Source of the DNA: Kribbella steppae
GTDB lineage: Bacteria; Actinomycetota; Actinomycetes; Propionibacteriales; Kribbellaceae
Assembly: GCF_004342025.1 (NCBI RefSeq)
Contig: NZ_SLWN01000001.1
Span: 746,788-810,787 of the forward strand
DNA: 64,000 nt
Direction of reading: 5' to 3'
In this document: piece by piece, positions 39,393 through 48,340 of the stretch
Numbering within the stretch: the first letter of the stretch is position 1
Layout of the letters: each line of letters starts with the position of its first letter
Program-made: the position numbers and the translations under genes
Notes under the pieces: generated by a model
Seen by the model: only the letters and a program-made list of their open reading frames with translations
Told to the model about the DNA's origin: nothing
Databases searched by the model: none

Positions 39393-40274
39393 GTGCGGCG
39401 GAGCAGCTTCGAACCCGAGCCGGACTGTGCGATCGCGCAGTCCCTCGGTGTGATCGGCGACGGCTGGGAACTGCTGATCGTCCGCGACCTGGCCCGCGGC
39501 CTCGATCGCTTCGACCAACTCGCGGAGTCGCTGCACATCTCCCGCAAGATCCTGACCGAGCGACTGACCGGCCTGCTCGACAGCGGGATCGTCGAACGGT
39601 CGGCGTACCAGGACCGCCCGACCCGCTACGCCTACCGCCTCACTCCACGCGGCCGCGCGCTGCTGCCCGTGCTGGTCGCGCTCCAGGACTGGGGCGACCG
39701 CTGGCTCCTCGGCGACGGCTCACTCACCGGCACCAACGCGGATGACGAACCGCCTGCGCAGCGACTCCACCAACTCGTCGGCCACCGGGTACCCGGGATC
39801 GAACTGCCTTCCACAGCCGGTACGACGCTCGACGTGGTGGACGCGGACGCCCGGGCAACCGTGCTGTTCGGGTATCCGGCAACCGGCCGGCCGACCCCGC
39901 TGCCGGACGGCTGGAGCGAGATCGCCGGCGCCAGCGGGTGCACCTTGGAGAACCGCCTCTTCGCCGCGCGGTACGACGAGTTCGCCGCCGAACGGATCGC
40001 GGTCCGCGGCGTCAGCACCCAGCGCCCGGACGAGCAGCGAGCCTTCGCAGCGTCCGAGGAGATAGCGCACACGCTCCTGTCCGACCTGGATCTGGAGCTG
40101 GCCGCCGCACTTCGGCTGCCGACCTTCCGCGCCGGCGGTTACGAACGCTTGAAGCGAGTCGTGCTCGTGGTCGGTCAGGACCGCGTCGTACAGGCAGTCC
40201 GCTATCCCGTCACCGATATCGCAGAAGCCGTCGACTGGGCCTACCAAACGGCCATCAAGACAAGAACGCCTTGA
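39393..40274 (+). CDS. HxlR-family regulator fused to a peroxiredoxin-like domain
   Basis: Protein of 293 residues combining DNA binding and thiol chemistry. Seen: winged-HTH HxlR domain (about 8-105) with DCAIAQSLGVIGDGWELLIVR, Cys12 at the usual redox position; and a thioredoxin-fold domain (about 138-290) with LFGYPATGRPTPLP, GWSEIAGASGCTLE (peroxidatic-type Cys183), GVSTQRPDEQ and LLSDLDLELAAALRLPTF. GTG 39393 (GGGGGT at 5 bases) is preferred to GTG 39366. It is divergent from an MFS exporter. Inference: senses peroxide or electrophiles and controls the exporter. Confidence 0.85.
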   Translation: MRRSSFEPEPDCAIAQSLGVIGDGWELLIVRDLARGLDRFDQLAESLHISRKILTERLTGLLDSGIVERSAYQDRPTRYAYRLTPRGRALLPVLVALQDWGDRWLLGDGSLTGTNADDEPPAQRLHQLVGHRVPGIELPSTAGTTLDVVDADARATVLFGYPATGRPTPLPDGWSEIAGASGCTLENRLFAARYDEFAAERIAVRGVSTQRPDEQRAFAASEEIAHTLLSDLDLELAAALRLPTFRAGGYERLKRVVLVVGQDRVVQAVRYPVTDIAEAVDWAYQTAIKTRTP

Positions 40275-41136
40275 TCTCTGCCGCGATCCGGCCGACCGCC
40301 TTCGCGCTTCCCCGCGGATTGGTCCCGCCCGGGTCACTCGACGCGCCGTGGTCGAGGCCGTCGAACTCGATCCGCCGGCAGTGCGGCAGCGCCTTCTCCA
40401 ACGTGTCCCGCCACGGCTTGAGCGCCGCCAACCCCTTGCTGCCACCCATCAGCAGCACCTCCGCGGACACCTCGCGGTACGCGTCGAACGTCCCGGCCAG
40501 CTCGGCGATCAGCGCACCTTCCTGGTGGATGGTCGGTGCCAGCTTGCGCATGGTGATCGCGTCGGCGCCGAGCTGACGCTCTTCCTTGGCCAGCATCCTT
40601 TCGGTCATCCCCGTCAGCATCCGCCGCGGCATCACCTTCAGGAACGACGGCGCCAGGTGCAGACCGAACATGCTGGTGACCATCGCGCCCGGAATATCAC
40701 CACGGGCGATCTCATGGTCGAAGCGCGCCAGCCAGACGCGATGGCTGTCGCCTTCCATCACCAGCGCAGGCTCATACACCGCCACCTTGCGAAGGACCGG
40801 CAGCGTGCGCGCCGCCTCCATCACGACTGCACCACCCGCACTCACCCCGAACGCCAACTCGGCATCAGCCAGTGTGAGCACGGCTTCGACGTCTTCCACC
40901 TCGGTACGGACGCTGTGGTCCGGCCGGTGTGGACCGGACAGCCCTCGCCCGCGCCGATCCAGCAGGTAGACGGTGAAGTCGTCGGCCAGCGCCTGGGCGA
41001 GCAGCGTATGGCTGCGGCTCGACTCCATGCTGCCGTGCACGAAGACGACCGCGGGGCCGTGACCGGTCTTCCAGTACCCGATCCGGGTGCCGTCGCGGGA
41101 TTCCACCGCGCCCTGAGTGAGTTCCGTTGTCTCCAT
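40255..41136 (-). CDS. Alpha/beta hydrolase
   Basis: Hydrolase of 293 residues. Seen: oxyanion VVFVHGSMESSRSHTLLAQA, LLDRRGRGLSG, nucleophile elbow FGVSAGGAVV with the serine, and late LDHGASSDPG with the histidine. ATG 41136 starts METTELTQG; a GTG/ATG further upstream is possible. Its 3' end overlaps the HxlR-peroxiredoxin gene by 20 bases tail to tail. Divergent from the PadR regulator at 41203, which probably controls it. Substrate unknown. Confidence 0.88.
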   Translation of the reverse strand: METTELTQGAVESRDGTRIGYWKTGHGPAVVFVHGSMESSRSHTLLAQALADDFTVYLLDRRGRGLSGPHRPDHSVRTEVEDVEAVLTLADAELAFGVSAGGAVVMEAARTLPVLRKVAVYEPALVMEGDSHRVWLARFDHEIARGDIPGAMVTSMFGLHLAPSFLKVMPRRMLTGMTERMLAKEERQLGADAITMRKLAPTIHQEGALIAELAGTFDAYREVSAEVLLMGGSKGLAALKPWRDTLEKALPHCRRIEFDGLDHGASSDPGGTNPRGSAKAVGRIAAEIKAFLS

Positions 41137-41157
41137 GGCTCGATAGTCACACACGAT

Positions 41158-41176
41158 CTAGTTTCATTGCAACTAG
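41158..41176. promoter_or_regulatory. Candidate PadR operator
   Basis: CTAGTT / AACTAG inverted repeat with a 7-base spacer, plus a directly repeated CTAGTTTC at 41173-41180. It lies in the short divergent region between the hydrolase (41136) and PadR (41203) genes, where a PadR dimer would repress both. Confidence 0.6.
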
Positions 41177-41202
41177 TTTCGCAAACACGTAAGCTGACGC
41201 GC

Positions 41203-41772
41203 GTGACCCTTCGCCGTTCCCCTTTGGCCCTCGCGATCCTCGGCCTGCTCGAGAACGGGCCGCTGCACCCGTACGGGATGCAGCGGCTGATCAAGCAGTG
41301 GGGCAAGGACCAGGTAGTCAACGTCGGCCAGCGCACCAGCCTCTACCGGATGATCGACCGGCTGGAGGACGGCGGATTGATCGCGATCGGCTCGACCGAG
41401 CGGGACGAGCGCTATCCCGAGCGGACGACGTACCACCTGACCGAGGAAGGGCGCACCGTTTGCCGGCAGTGGCTCACCGAGATGCTCACCACGCCGCGCA
41501 ACGAGTTCCCGGAGTTCCCGGCCGCGTTGTCGTTCGTGATGCTGCTGATGCCGGAGACCGCGGGCGAACTGCTTGCCGACCGCCGGGACCGCTTGACGCA
41601 ACGCATCGCCGACTTCGACGCCGAACTGACCGGCGACCACGACATCCCCCGGTGGGCCCTGCTCGAGACCGAGTATCTGAGGGCGATCACCGAGGCCGAG
41701 GTGCGCTGGATCGACACGATCGTCGACGAGCTGCGGAGTGGTTCGCTGACCTGGAAGCCCGGACCGGTATGA
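41203..41772 (+). CDS. PadR-family transcriptional regulator
   Basis: Regulator of 189 residues. Seen: LAILGLLENGPLHPYGMQRLI at the N-terminus, then SLYRMIDRLEDGGLIA and TTYHLTEEGR, the PadR winged helix; a long C-terminal coiled region (AELLADRRDRLTQRIADFDAEL) for dimerisation. GTG 41203 is chosen by frame and by distance from the operator. Its stop overlaps the phosphopantetheinyl-transferase ATG. Confidence 0.92.
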   Translation: MTLRRSPLALAILGLLENGPLHPYGMQRLIKQWGKDQVVNVGQRTSLYRMIDRLEDGGLIAIGSTERDERYPERTTYHLTEEGRTVCRQWLTEMLTTPRNEFPEFPAALSFVMLLMPETAGELLADRRDRLTQRIADFDAELTGDHDIPRWALLETEYLRAITEAEVRWIDTIVDELRSGSLTWKPGPV

Positions 41773-42401
41773 CCGAGGTCGAGGTGTGGTGGGGCCGGAT
41801 CGAGCAGGTGCGGGACGAGTTCGCCGACGACCTGGATCCGGTCGAGCGGGGAAGGTACGCAGCCTACGTACGCGCCGACGACAAGGCCAGATTCCTGCTG
41901 GGATGCACGATCGTACGTCGGTTGCTGGCCAACCGACTGTCGTTGCCTGCAGCAAGTATCAGGCTGGATCGGACCTGCCCGGAGTGCGGGAAGCCACACG
42001 GCAAGGTGCGCGCCGACGGTGCCGAGTTGTCGGTGACGCATTCCGGTGACCTGGTCGGCGTTGCGATCGGCGACCGCCCGGTCGGACTCGATGTGGAGAA
42101 GGTCGATCCGGGCCTCGATGTTGACGGCCTGGCGAGGATCAGCCTGTCAGAAGCCGAGCTGGCGGCGCTCCCCCGGAACGGCGAGCGGGCCCGCGAGTTC
42201 ACGACGTACTGGACGCGCAAGGAGGCGGTCGTGAAGGCTACCGGAGACGGGCTTCGCGCTGATCTGCGAACGATCACTGGTCCACCGGCTGGGTTCCAGC
42301 TCGTTGAGCTCGAGGTTGACGCCGGGTACGTGGCGACCCTGGCGGTGATGTCTCCAGAGCCGCCCGGCGTACGGACGAGGTCGGCTCAGGTCCTGATCTG
42401 A
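41769..42401 (+). CDS. 4'-phosphopantetheinyl transferase (Sfp type)
   Basis: Moves phosphopantetheine from CoA to a serine of carrier proteins; 210 residues. Seen: [11 protein letters not shown] (first Mg2+ motif), [19 protein letters not shown] (W-x-x-KEA-x-x-K) and an [13 protein letters not shown] strand, together the Sfp/PPTase-2 fold. [11 protein letters not shown] segment near 75 is typical of Sfp-type enzymes. Coupled to PadR by a 4-base overlap. No synthase gene is in the window, so the carrier protein is encoded elsewhere. Overlaps proA by 16 bases tail to tail. Confidence 0.92.
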   Translation: MTEVEVWWGRIEQVRDEFADDLDPVERGRYAAYVRADDKARFLLGCTIVRRLLANRLSLPAASIRLDRTCPECGKPHGKVRADGAELSVTHSGDLVGVAIGDRPVGLDVEKVDPGLDVDGLARISLSEAELAALPRNGERAREFTTYWTRKEAVVKATGDGLRADLRTITGPPAGFQLVELEVDAGYVATLAVMSPEPPGVRTRSAQVLI

Positions 42402-43630
42402 CCCTCGCCGGTGACGACGTACTTCGTCGACGTCATCTCCGGCAGGCCCATCGGGCCGCGGGCATGCAGCTTCTGGGTGGAGATGCCGATCTCCGCGCCG
42501 AAGCCGAACTCGCCGCCGTCGGTGAACCGGGTGCTGGCGTTCACCACCACCGCCGCCGAGTCGACCGCGGCGACGAACCGGCGGGCCGCGGCCTGCGAGC
42601 GGGTGATGATCGCGTCGGTGTGACCGGAGCTGTAGCGGCGGATGTGTTGCACGGCCGCCTCCAGCGAGTCGACCACGGCCGCCGACAGGTCGAGCGAGTT
42701 GTACTCCTTGCCGAAGTCGTCCTCGGTCGCCGCGACCACATCCTTGCCAGCGGCAACCACTGCCGCATCGCCGTGGACCGTCACCCCCGCCTCGGCCAGC
42801 GCCGGCAGCGCTCGGGCCAGGAAGTCCGAGGCGACCGACGAGTGCACCAGCAGGGACTCGGCCGCGTTGCAGACGCTCGGACGCTGGGTCTTGGCGTTCA
42901 GCAGGATCGTCAGCGCGAGATCCAGATCCGCCTCGGAGTCCACGTACACGTGGCAGTTGCCGACGCCGGTCTCGATCACCGGCACGGTCGACTCGGTCAC
43001 CACGGTCTGGATCAGCCCGGCACCACCGCGCGGGATGAGTACGTCGACCAGCCCGCGTGCCTGCATGAGCTCCTTCACCGCGGCCCGGTCCGTCGGCACG
43101 CCTTGGATCACATCAGCCGGCAGACCGGCTTCGGTGGCGGCTTCCCGCAGTACTGCGATGATCGCCTCGTTCGACGAAGCGGCCGATGACGAGCCGCGGA
43201 GCAGCACCGCGTTGCCCGACTTCAGGCAGATGCCGGCCGCGTCGGCGGTCACGTTCGGGCGGGCCTCGTAGATGATCCCGACCACGCCGAACGGCACCCG
43301 CACCTGACGAAGCTCCAGCCCGTTCGGCAGCGTGTAGCCGCGAACGACCTCACCGACCGGGTCGGTCAGCCCGGCGAGCTGCTCGAGACCGGCGGCCATC
43401 GCGTCCACCCGGGCCGGGTCCAGCGCCAGCCGGTCGACCGTGGACTCCGGCGTACCGGCGTCCCGCGCGGACGCCACGTCCTTTGCGTTCGCCGCGACGA
43501 TCGCGTCCGTGTTCGCCCGCAACGCCGCCGCCATCGCGTGCAGCGCCGCGTCCTTGGTCGCCCGGGAGGCCTCCGCCAGTGCGTACGACGCCTCCCGCGC
43601 CCGGCGGGCCAGCTCGATGATCTCGCTCAC
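42386..43630 (-). CDS. proA: Gamma-glutamyl phosphate reductase
   Basis: Second step of proline synthesis: reduces glutamyl-5-phosphate with NADPH; 414 residues. Seen: [20 protein letters not shown] near 110, [12 protein letters not shown], and the active-site Cys in [17 protein letters not shown]-terminus [20 protein letters not shown] 43630 has GGGAGG adjacent. proB lies 10 kb away (53562-54680) next to obg rather than next to proA. Confidence 0.97.
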   Translation of the reverse strand: MSEIIELARRAREASYALAEASRATKDAALHAMAAALRANTDAIVAANAKDVASARDAGTPESTVDRLALDPARVDAMAAGLEQLAGLTDPVGEVVRGYTLPNGLELRQVRVPFGVVGIIYEARPNVTADAAGICLKSGNAVLLRGSSSAASSNEAIIAVLREAATEAGLPADVIQGVPTDRAAVKELMQARGLVDVLIPRGGAGLIQTVVTESTVPVIETGVGNCHVYVDSEADLDLALTILLNAKTQRPSVCNAAESLLVHSSVASDFLARALPALAEAGVTVHGDAAVVAAGKDVVAATEDDFGKEYNSLDLSAAVVDSLEAAVQHIRRYSSGHTDAIITRSQAAARRFVAAVDSAAVVVNASTRFTDGGEFGFGAEIGISTQKLHARGPMGLPEMTSTKYVVTGEGQIRT

Positions 43631-43679
43631 CCTCCCATCGTAGGGTGAATCCCCGCCGGCCCGCCCAACCGTCTCAACC

Positions 43680-45056
43680 TCAGCCGGCCACCCAGTAGGT
43701 CCGGATGTTGGTGAACTCGCGGAGCCCGTGGGCAGCCAACTCACGTCCGTAACCGCTCCGCTTCGTCCCGCCGAAGGGAACCCGAGGATCAGAGGCCACA
43801 ACAGCATTGACGAAGGCCGCGCCCGAGGTGATCTGCCGCGCCAGCTCGACGCCTCGAGAAGCATCCCGAGTCCAGATACTCAGGCCCAGCCCGTACTGCG
43901 TCGCACCGGCCAACGACGCCGCATGCGCAGCATCGCGAGCCACCGCCACCGCGGCGACCGGGCCGAACGTCTCCTCGTCGAACGCCGGCATCCCCGGAGC
44001 GGTCCCGGTCAGCACCGTCGGCTCGAAGAAGTACCCAGGCCCGTCGATGCTTCCGCCACCCGTCGCCAGCACCGCCCCAGCCGCAACGGACTCGTCCACC
44101 TGCCGCTGCAGGGCAGCCCGCAGATCGTCGCGAGCCAGTGGACCAACCGCCACACCACGATCGGTGGGATCGCCGACCGCCAGCCCTTTGACGCCGACGA
44201 CGAAGCGGTCGATGAACTCGTCGGCCACCGCCGCCTCGACGATGAACCGCTTCGCGCACACACAGCTCTGCCCGGAGTTCGTGAACCTGGCCCGGACCGC
44301 CGCCGCGGCAGCCGCGTCGACATCCGCGTCGGCGAGCACCACGAACGCGTCCGAGCCGCCCAACTCGAGCACGGACCGCTTCGACGCGCGCCCGGCGGCC
44401 GCACCGACCGCGGCGCCGGCCCGATTGCTGCCGGTCAACGTGACCGCCGCGATCCGGTCGTCCGCGATCAGCCCTTCGATCGTCGCCGGTACGTCGGGCT
44501 CGTCCACCACCAGCGTGCGGACCAGATGCTCGGGGAACCCCGCGGCCCGGAACACCTGCTCGATCGCGAGCGCGGACCCGGTCACGTTGGGCGAGTGCTT
44601 CAGCAGGACCCCGTTGCCAGCGGCAAGCGTCGGTATGGCGAACCGCATGACCTGCCAGACCGGGAAGTTCCACGGCATCACCGCGAGCACCACACCGATC
44701 GGCTCGTACGACACCCAGGCCCGCGCACCGTCGACCGCGACCGGCTCGTCCGCGAGGATCGCGCCACCCTGAGCCGCGTAGTACTCAGCAGTGACGGCGG
44801 ACTTCTCGACCTCGCCCTCGGCCTCACCGATCGGCTTGCCCATCTCGGCCGTCATCAACTCGGCGAGCCCGTCACCAGCGGCTCGAAGCTCCGCAGCCAG
44901 CCGGGTCAGCGCCTCCAACCGCGCACTGACCGGCACCGCTCCCCACGACGCCGCCGCCTCCGCAGCGTGTACGACGACCTGCTCGAGCTCGGCCGGGGTC
45001 ATCGCGCCGTACTTCGCCAGCGTCTTCCCGGTGGCCGGATTGATCGTGGTGATCAT
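43680..45056 (-). CDS. NAD(P)-dependent aldehyde dehydrogenase (succinate-semialdehyde type)
   Basis: Enzyme of 458 residues oxidising an aldehyde to an acid. Seen: [16 protein letters not shown] near 128, general base in [12 protein letters not shown], catalytic cysteine in [14 protein letters not shown], and cofactor motif [12 protein letters not shown]. Similar to GabD/YneI. ATG 45056 overlaps the cupin gene stop by 4 bases, so it is the last gene of the Ldh2-ABM-cupin-ALDH operon. Aldehyde substrate unknown. Confidence 0.93.
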   Translation of the reverse strand: MITTINPATGKTLAKYGAMTPAELEQVVVHAAEAAASWGAVPVSARLEALTRLAAELRAAGDGLAELMTAEMGKPIGEAEGEVEKSAVTAEYYAAQGGAILADEPVAVDGARAWVSYEPIGVVLAVMPWNFPVWQVMRFAIPTLAAGNGVLLKHSPNVTGSALAIEQVFRAAGFPEHLVRTLVVDEPDVPATIEGLIADDRIAAVTLTGSNRAGAAVGAAAGRASKRSVLELGGSDAFVVLADADVDAAAAAAVRARFTNSGQSCVCAKRFIVEAAVADEFIDRFVVGVKGLAVGDPTDRGVAVGPLARDDLRAALQRQVDESVAAGAVLATGGGSIDGPGYFFEPTVLTGTAPGMPAFDEETFGPVAAVAVARDAAHAASLAGATQYGLGLSIWTRDASRGVELARQITSGAAFVNAVVASDPRVPFGGTKRSGYGRELAAHGLREFTNIRTYWVAG

Positions 45057-45466
45057 CGGGCGCTCAGCCCGCCGCGGTCGTTCTCCGACAGGTGCTCGAA
45101 GGTCTCGCCCGTCGCGGTCATGGTGCGGGTGACGTCGCGGCCGCCGTACACCCAGTAGATCCGCATCGGGGTGGTGCCGCGGTTGAGGAACCGGTGCGGC
45201 ACGCCGGCCGGGACCCAGGTCGCGTCGCCCGCGACCAGGTCGAACTGCTCACCGTCGATCTCCGCGATGGCGTCACCTTCGAGGATCAGAACCGACTCCT
45301 CGACGTTGTGGCTGTGCAGCGGAAGTCCAGTGCCCGGGGCGAAGACGGTCTGCCCGGTGGTGATCCGGTTGATCTCAGAGTTCCACCGGCCGACGTACGG
45401 CAGGGTGACGACCCCGTTGCCGCGGTCGAACGGGACGATCTCGCCCGGACGGATCAGGAAGCTCAT
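45053..45466 (-). CDS. Cupin-domain protein
   Basis: Single-cupin protein of 137 residues. Seen: cupin motif 1 GTGLPLHSHNVEESVLILEG (His-His-Glu metal set), followed by VAGDATWVPAGVPHRFLNRG (motif 2 with His). ATG 45466 overlaps the stop of the 27-codon ORF (45463-45546). It sits inside the Ldh2-ABM-cupin-ALDH operon. Possibly an isomerase, epimerase or dioxygenase of the same pathway. Confidence 0.88.
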   Translation of the reverse strand: MSFLIRPGEIVPFDRGNGVVTLPYVGRWNSEINRITTGQTVFAPGTGLPLHSHNVEESVLILEGDAIAEIDGEQFDLVAGDATWVPAGVPHRFLNRGTTPMRIYWVYGGRDVTRTMTATGETFEHLSENDRGGLSAR

Positions 45467-45546
45467 CCACGTCCTCGCTTCGCTCCGGGCGCGGATGAGG
45501 CGCGAAGGATGCTGTCCTTGATGATGAACTCGCTCCGCTCGTTCAT
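45463..45546 (-). CDS. Possible 27-residue ORF wedged between ABM and cupin genes
   Basis: Starts at ATG 45546 overlapping the ABM stop (ATGA) and ends at TGA 45463-45465 overlapping the cupin ATG (ATGA). The peptide begins MNERSEFIIKDSILRASSA and ends GAKRGRG. The two 4-base overlaps fit a translated coupler. However, the DNA has repetitive GAGCG/GAAGCGAG character (AACGAGCGGAGCGAG and GAGCGAAGCGAGG), so it may be a spacer or repeat that happens to be open. Confidence 0.4.
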   Translation of the reverse strand: MNERSEFIIKDSILRASSAPGAKRGRG

Positions 45547-45860
45547 GAGTTGTCCTCGGATGCGTGGTGGATGAGACGGCGGGCCACGGTGACGGCCAGG
45601 CTGCCGGGTACGACGTGCTCGGCCATGGCTTCCCGCCACACCTTGAAATGCGGGGTCGATCGATGCGCCTCGAGCGCGGCCTCGTCGGCGTACAACTCGT
45701 ACAGAGTGAAGTGGTCGTCGTCGGTGGTGTCCTGGCCGGCGTCGAAGTAGAAGCAGCCCGGCTCTTTGGTGAACGAGTTCTCGGCCTGGGTCCGGATCGC
45801 GTCGGCGAAGGCATCGCGATGTCCAGGGAGCACCTGGAAGGAGACGGTGAGGCTGATCAT
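45543..45860 (-). CDS. Antibiotic-biosynthesis-monooxygenase (ABM/YgiN-type) protein
   Basis: Protein of 105 residues with a ferredoxin-like fold. Seen: MISLTVSFQVLPGHRDAFAD, EPGCFYFDAGQD, FTLYELYADEAALEAHRSTP and FKVWREAMAEHV, the standard ABM sequence. ATG 45860 overlaps the dehydrogenase stop. Such proteins act as small quinol oxygenases or isomerases. Role in this operon unknown. Confidence 0.88.
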   Translation of the reverse strand: MISLTVSFQVLPGHRDAFADAIRTQAENSFTKEPGCFYFDAGQDTTDDDHFTLYELYADEAALEAHRSTPHFKVWREAMAEHVVPGSLAVTVARRLIHHASEDNS

Positions 45861-46924
45861 GCGGCGAGTTCCTCCGTGGGTGGTAGGTCGACCTGGGTCT
45901 CGGCGCCGAGGGTGACCAGGCTGGTCCAGGTGGTGGCGGTCAGGGTGATTCCGGTGACGATGTGCTCGGCGAGGTTCCGGTCTTCCAGTTCGCCCGGCAC
46001 GAGGATCCGGTCCGCCCACGCGGCGGTCTCGGCCGATCGGGTCGCGTCGACGAGCGCTTCGACGCGTTCGGCGTACGACGCCGGGTCGTCCATCGCGGCG
46101 ATGTCGATGGTGAGCAAAAGGTGCCCGACCCCACTCGGCGCATCCGGCTGGTAGGGCCCGGCGACATCGGCGCCGAAGGCACTGCCGGTGAGCACCCCGG
46201 CGAGTACGTCGAACATGAACGCCATCACGTAGCCCTTGGGCCCGGCCATCGGCAGGATCAGTCCCTCGATCGCGCGGCGCGGGTCGGTGGTCGGGTTGCC
46301 GTCGGCGTCAGCGGCCCAGCCCACGGGGATCTCGGTCCCGCGCTCCGCCGCGAGGTAGACCTTGCCGCGGGCAACGGCCGTGTTGGCCAGGTCCATCACC
46401 ACGGTCCCGTGCCGTCCGGCAGGGGCCGCGATCGACCAGGGGTTGGTCCCGATGCTCTTGTGCCGACCTCCCCACGGCGCCATCGCCGGGCTCGCGTTCG
46501 TGCTGAGGAGGGCCACGCAGCCCTGATCGGCGGCCTTGCGCGTGAAGTACGCCGCGGTGCCGAAGTGGCCCGAATTCCGGACGCCGATCGCGCTCACGCC
46601 GTACTCGCGAGCCCGCTCGACGCCCAACGAGATCGCGTGGTCGGTGACCACCTGCCCGATGCCATTGGCACCGTCGAGCACCACCAGCGCACCGGAGTCG
46701 CGGACGCGCTCGATCCGGGTGACCCGTGCCATCGCGCCGCTGCGGAGGCGGGCGACGTACCAAGGCAGCCGCAGCATGCCGTGGGACGCGTGCCCCCAGA
46801 GCTCGGCGGTCACCAGGGTGTCGGCCAGGAGGTGTGCGTCGGACTCGGGCACACCTTCGGCGCGCAGGACGGCCTCGGTGAACGACAGCAGCGCCTCCGG
46901 GCGGGTCCGCTGCGCTGATGCCAT
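45857..46924 (-). CDS. Ldh2-family malate/L-lactate/sulfolactate-type dehydrogenase
   Basis: NAD(P)-dependent dehydrogenase of 355 residues, distinct from classical Rossmann lactate dehydrogenases. Seen: DTLVTAELWGHASHGMLRLP near 30-50, VRNSGHFGTAAYFTRKAAD with the catalytic-type His, and NPWSIAAPAG. ATG 46924 is chosen; the frame upstream to 47014 would cross the operator. First gene of a four- or five-gene operon facing the GntR regulator across the palindrome at 46971-46984. Substrate may be sulfolactate, malate or a ureido acid. Confidence 0.9.
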   Translation of the reverse strand: MASAQRTRPEALLSFTEAVLRAEGVPESDAHLLADTLVTAELWGHASHGMLRLPWYVARLRSGAMARVTRIERVRDSGALVVLDGANGIGQVVTDHAISLGVERAREYGVSAIGVRNSGHFGTAAYFTRKAADQGCVALLSTNASPAMAPWGGRHKSIGTNPWSIAAPAGRHGTVVMDLANTAVARGKVYLAAERGTEIPVGWAADADGNPTTDPRRAIEGLILPMAGPKGYVMAFMFDVLAGVLTGSAFGADVAGPYQPDAPSGVGHLLLTIDIAAMDDPASYAERVEALVDATRSAETAAWADRILVPGELEDRNLAEHIVTGITLTATTWTSLVTLGAETQVDLPPTEELAA

Positions 46925-46970
46925 CCGCTGCTCCGATCTGGCGGTTACGATGACTAGACTAAAGAAGCAT

Positions 46971-46984
46971 ACTTGTATACAAGT
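46971..46984. promoter_or_regulatory. GntR/FadR-type operator
   Basis: Perfect 14-base palindrome ACTTGTATACAAGT between the divergent dehydrogenase and GntR genes. The TTGTATACAA core is typical of FadR-subfamily GntR sites. It is 47 bases from the dehydrogenase start and 20 bases from the GntR start. Confidence 0.85.
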
Positions 46985-47003
46985 GTGCAAAGGGAGAGAC
47001 CAG

Positions 47004-47660
47004 ATGACGGACAAACTGCGGCGCGCCTCCGGCGGCCAGGTCGTGTACGCCGAGCTGAAGCGGCAGATCCTGTCGCTCGAGCTGCCACCGGGCCGCCGGC
47101 TGTTCGAGCCGGAGCTCGCCCAGCAGATGCAGGTGAGCCGTACGCCGCTGCGTGAGGCCCTCCGCCTGTTGCTCGCCGAGGACCTGGTGGATCAGCTGCC
47201 TACCGGCGGGATGGTGGTGCGGTCGTTGTCCGCCCAGGAGATCGACGAGCTCTACACCGTCCGGGCAGCGCTGGAGGGGTTGATGGCCGCGGAGGCGGCC
47301 GAGCGGATGACCGATGAGGCGGCGGAGACGCTCACCCGGCTGGTGGCGCGGAACGAGCGGCTGGTCGAGTTCGCCGAGGACGCGATGAACGCCGGTCACG
47401 ACTTCCACCTCGAGATCACCGAGATCGCGGCCCACGGGTGGGCGGCCAGGCTGCACGAGCAGGTCGATGGTCAGATGGCGCGGTATCGAGCCTTCACGAA
47501 CCAGTCGCAGCTGCGCCGGACCGCCGCGCTGGAAGAACACCGCGGCATCCTCGACGCGCTGATCACCCGCGACGCCGCCCGGGCCCGCGAACTCGCCGAG
47601 GCCCACGTCCTGACTGCGCGCGACACAGCCCTCGCAGCGATCGGCGAGCGACTCCCCTAG
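47004..47660 (+). CDS. GntR-family regulator (FadR/FCD subfamily)
   Basis: Regulator of 218 residues. Seen: wHTH VVYAELKRQILSLELPPGRRL with LAQQMQVSRTPLREALRLL near 40-58, and an FCD helical domain with a metal-type His in HDFHLEITEIAAHGWAARL. ATG 47004 has GGGAGAG about 8 bases upstream. Divergent from the dehydrogenase operon, which it should repress at 46971-46984 until a carboxylate ligand binds. Its stop overlaps the response regulator stop. Confidence 0.93.
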   Translation: MTDKLRRASGGQVVYAELKRQILSLELPPGRRLFEPELAQQMQVSRTPLREALRLLLAEDLVDQLPTGGMVVRSLSAQEIDELYTVRAALEGLMAAEAAERMTDEAAETLTRLVARNERLVEFAEDAMNAGHDFHLEITEIAAHGWAARLHEQVDGQMARYRAFTNQSQLRRTAALEEHRGILDALITRDAARARELAEAHVLTARDTALAAIGERLP

Positions 47661-48340
47661 CGTCGCAGGAGGTGGTATCGACGCTCGGGCCGGCCGGCCA
47701 CGCCGTACCTGGGCCGCATCTCCGCTTTGCCGATGGTCACGAGGTGTTCGAGATACCGACGCGTGCTGCTGCGGGACAGGCCGGTCACCGCCGCACAGTC
47801 GCTCGCGGACATGCCGTCGTCCGGCGCGTCTCCCAGCGCCTGGACCACGAGGTCCGTCGTCTCCGGGCTGATCCCCTTGGGCGCGGTCGAAGGCCCGCGG
47901 CTCCCCTGCGCGCGGAACACCCGATCGACTTCCGCCTGGTCGATGTCCGTCAGGCGCTGCAGCTCGGACCGATGCTCGGCGTACTCCGTCAGCTTGCTCC
48001 GCAGCGACTCGATCTCGAACGGCTTCACCAGGTACTGGAACACTCCGCCGCGCAACGCCGTACGCAGGCTGTCGAGATCACGCGCCGCGCTGATGACGAT
48101 CACATCGACCGGGTAGTCGGCCGACGACTCGCGGAACCGCCGCAGTACCTCCAGACCGCTCATGTCCGGCAGATGGATGTCCAGCAGGACCAAGTCCGGC
48201 CGCAACGAACGTACGGCGGCGAGCGCCTCGGTGCCGTTGCGCGCGGCACCGACCACCTCGAACCCGGGCTGCCGGGACACCACGCTCGAGTGCAGCCGCG
48301 CCACCATGAAGTCGTCGTCGACGACCAGCACCTGGATCAT
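47657..48340 (-). CDS. CitB/DctR-type response regulator
   Basis: Response regulator of 227 residues. Seen: receiver domain 1-125 with DDD at 8-10 and LVLLDIHLPDMSG holding the phospho-Asp, conserved Lys in LVKPFEIESL; C-terminal HTH SASDCAAVTGLSRSSTRRYLEHL. ATG 48340 overlaps the kinase stop. Known: partners of CitA/DcuS kinases respond to C4/C6 carboxylates. Likely controls tctCBA at 50104-53173. Confidence 0.93.
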   Translation of the reverse strand: MIQVLVVDDDFMVARLHSSVVSRQPGFEVVGAARNGTEALAAVRSLRPDLVLLDIHLPDMSGLEVLRRFRESSADYPVDVIVISAARDLDSLRTALRGGVFQYLVKPFEIESLRSKLTEYAEHRSELQRLTDIDQAEVDRVFRAQGSRGPSTAPKGISPETTDLVVQALGDAPDDGMSASDCAAVTGLSRSSTRRYLEHLVTIGKAEMRPRYGVAGRPERRYHLLRR

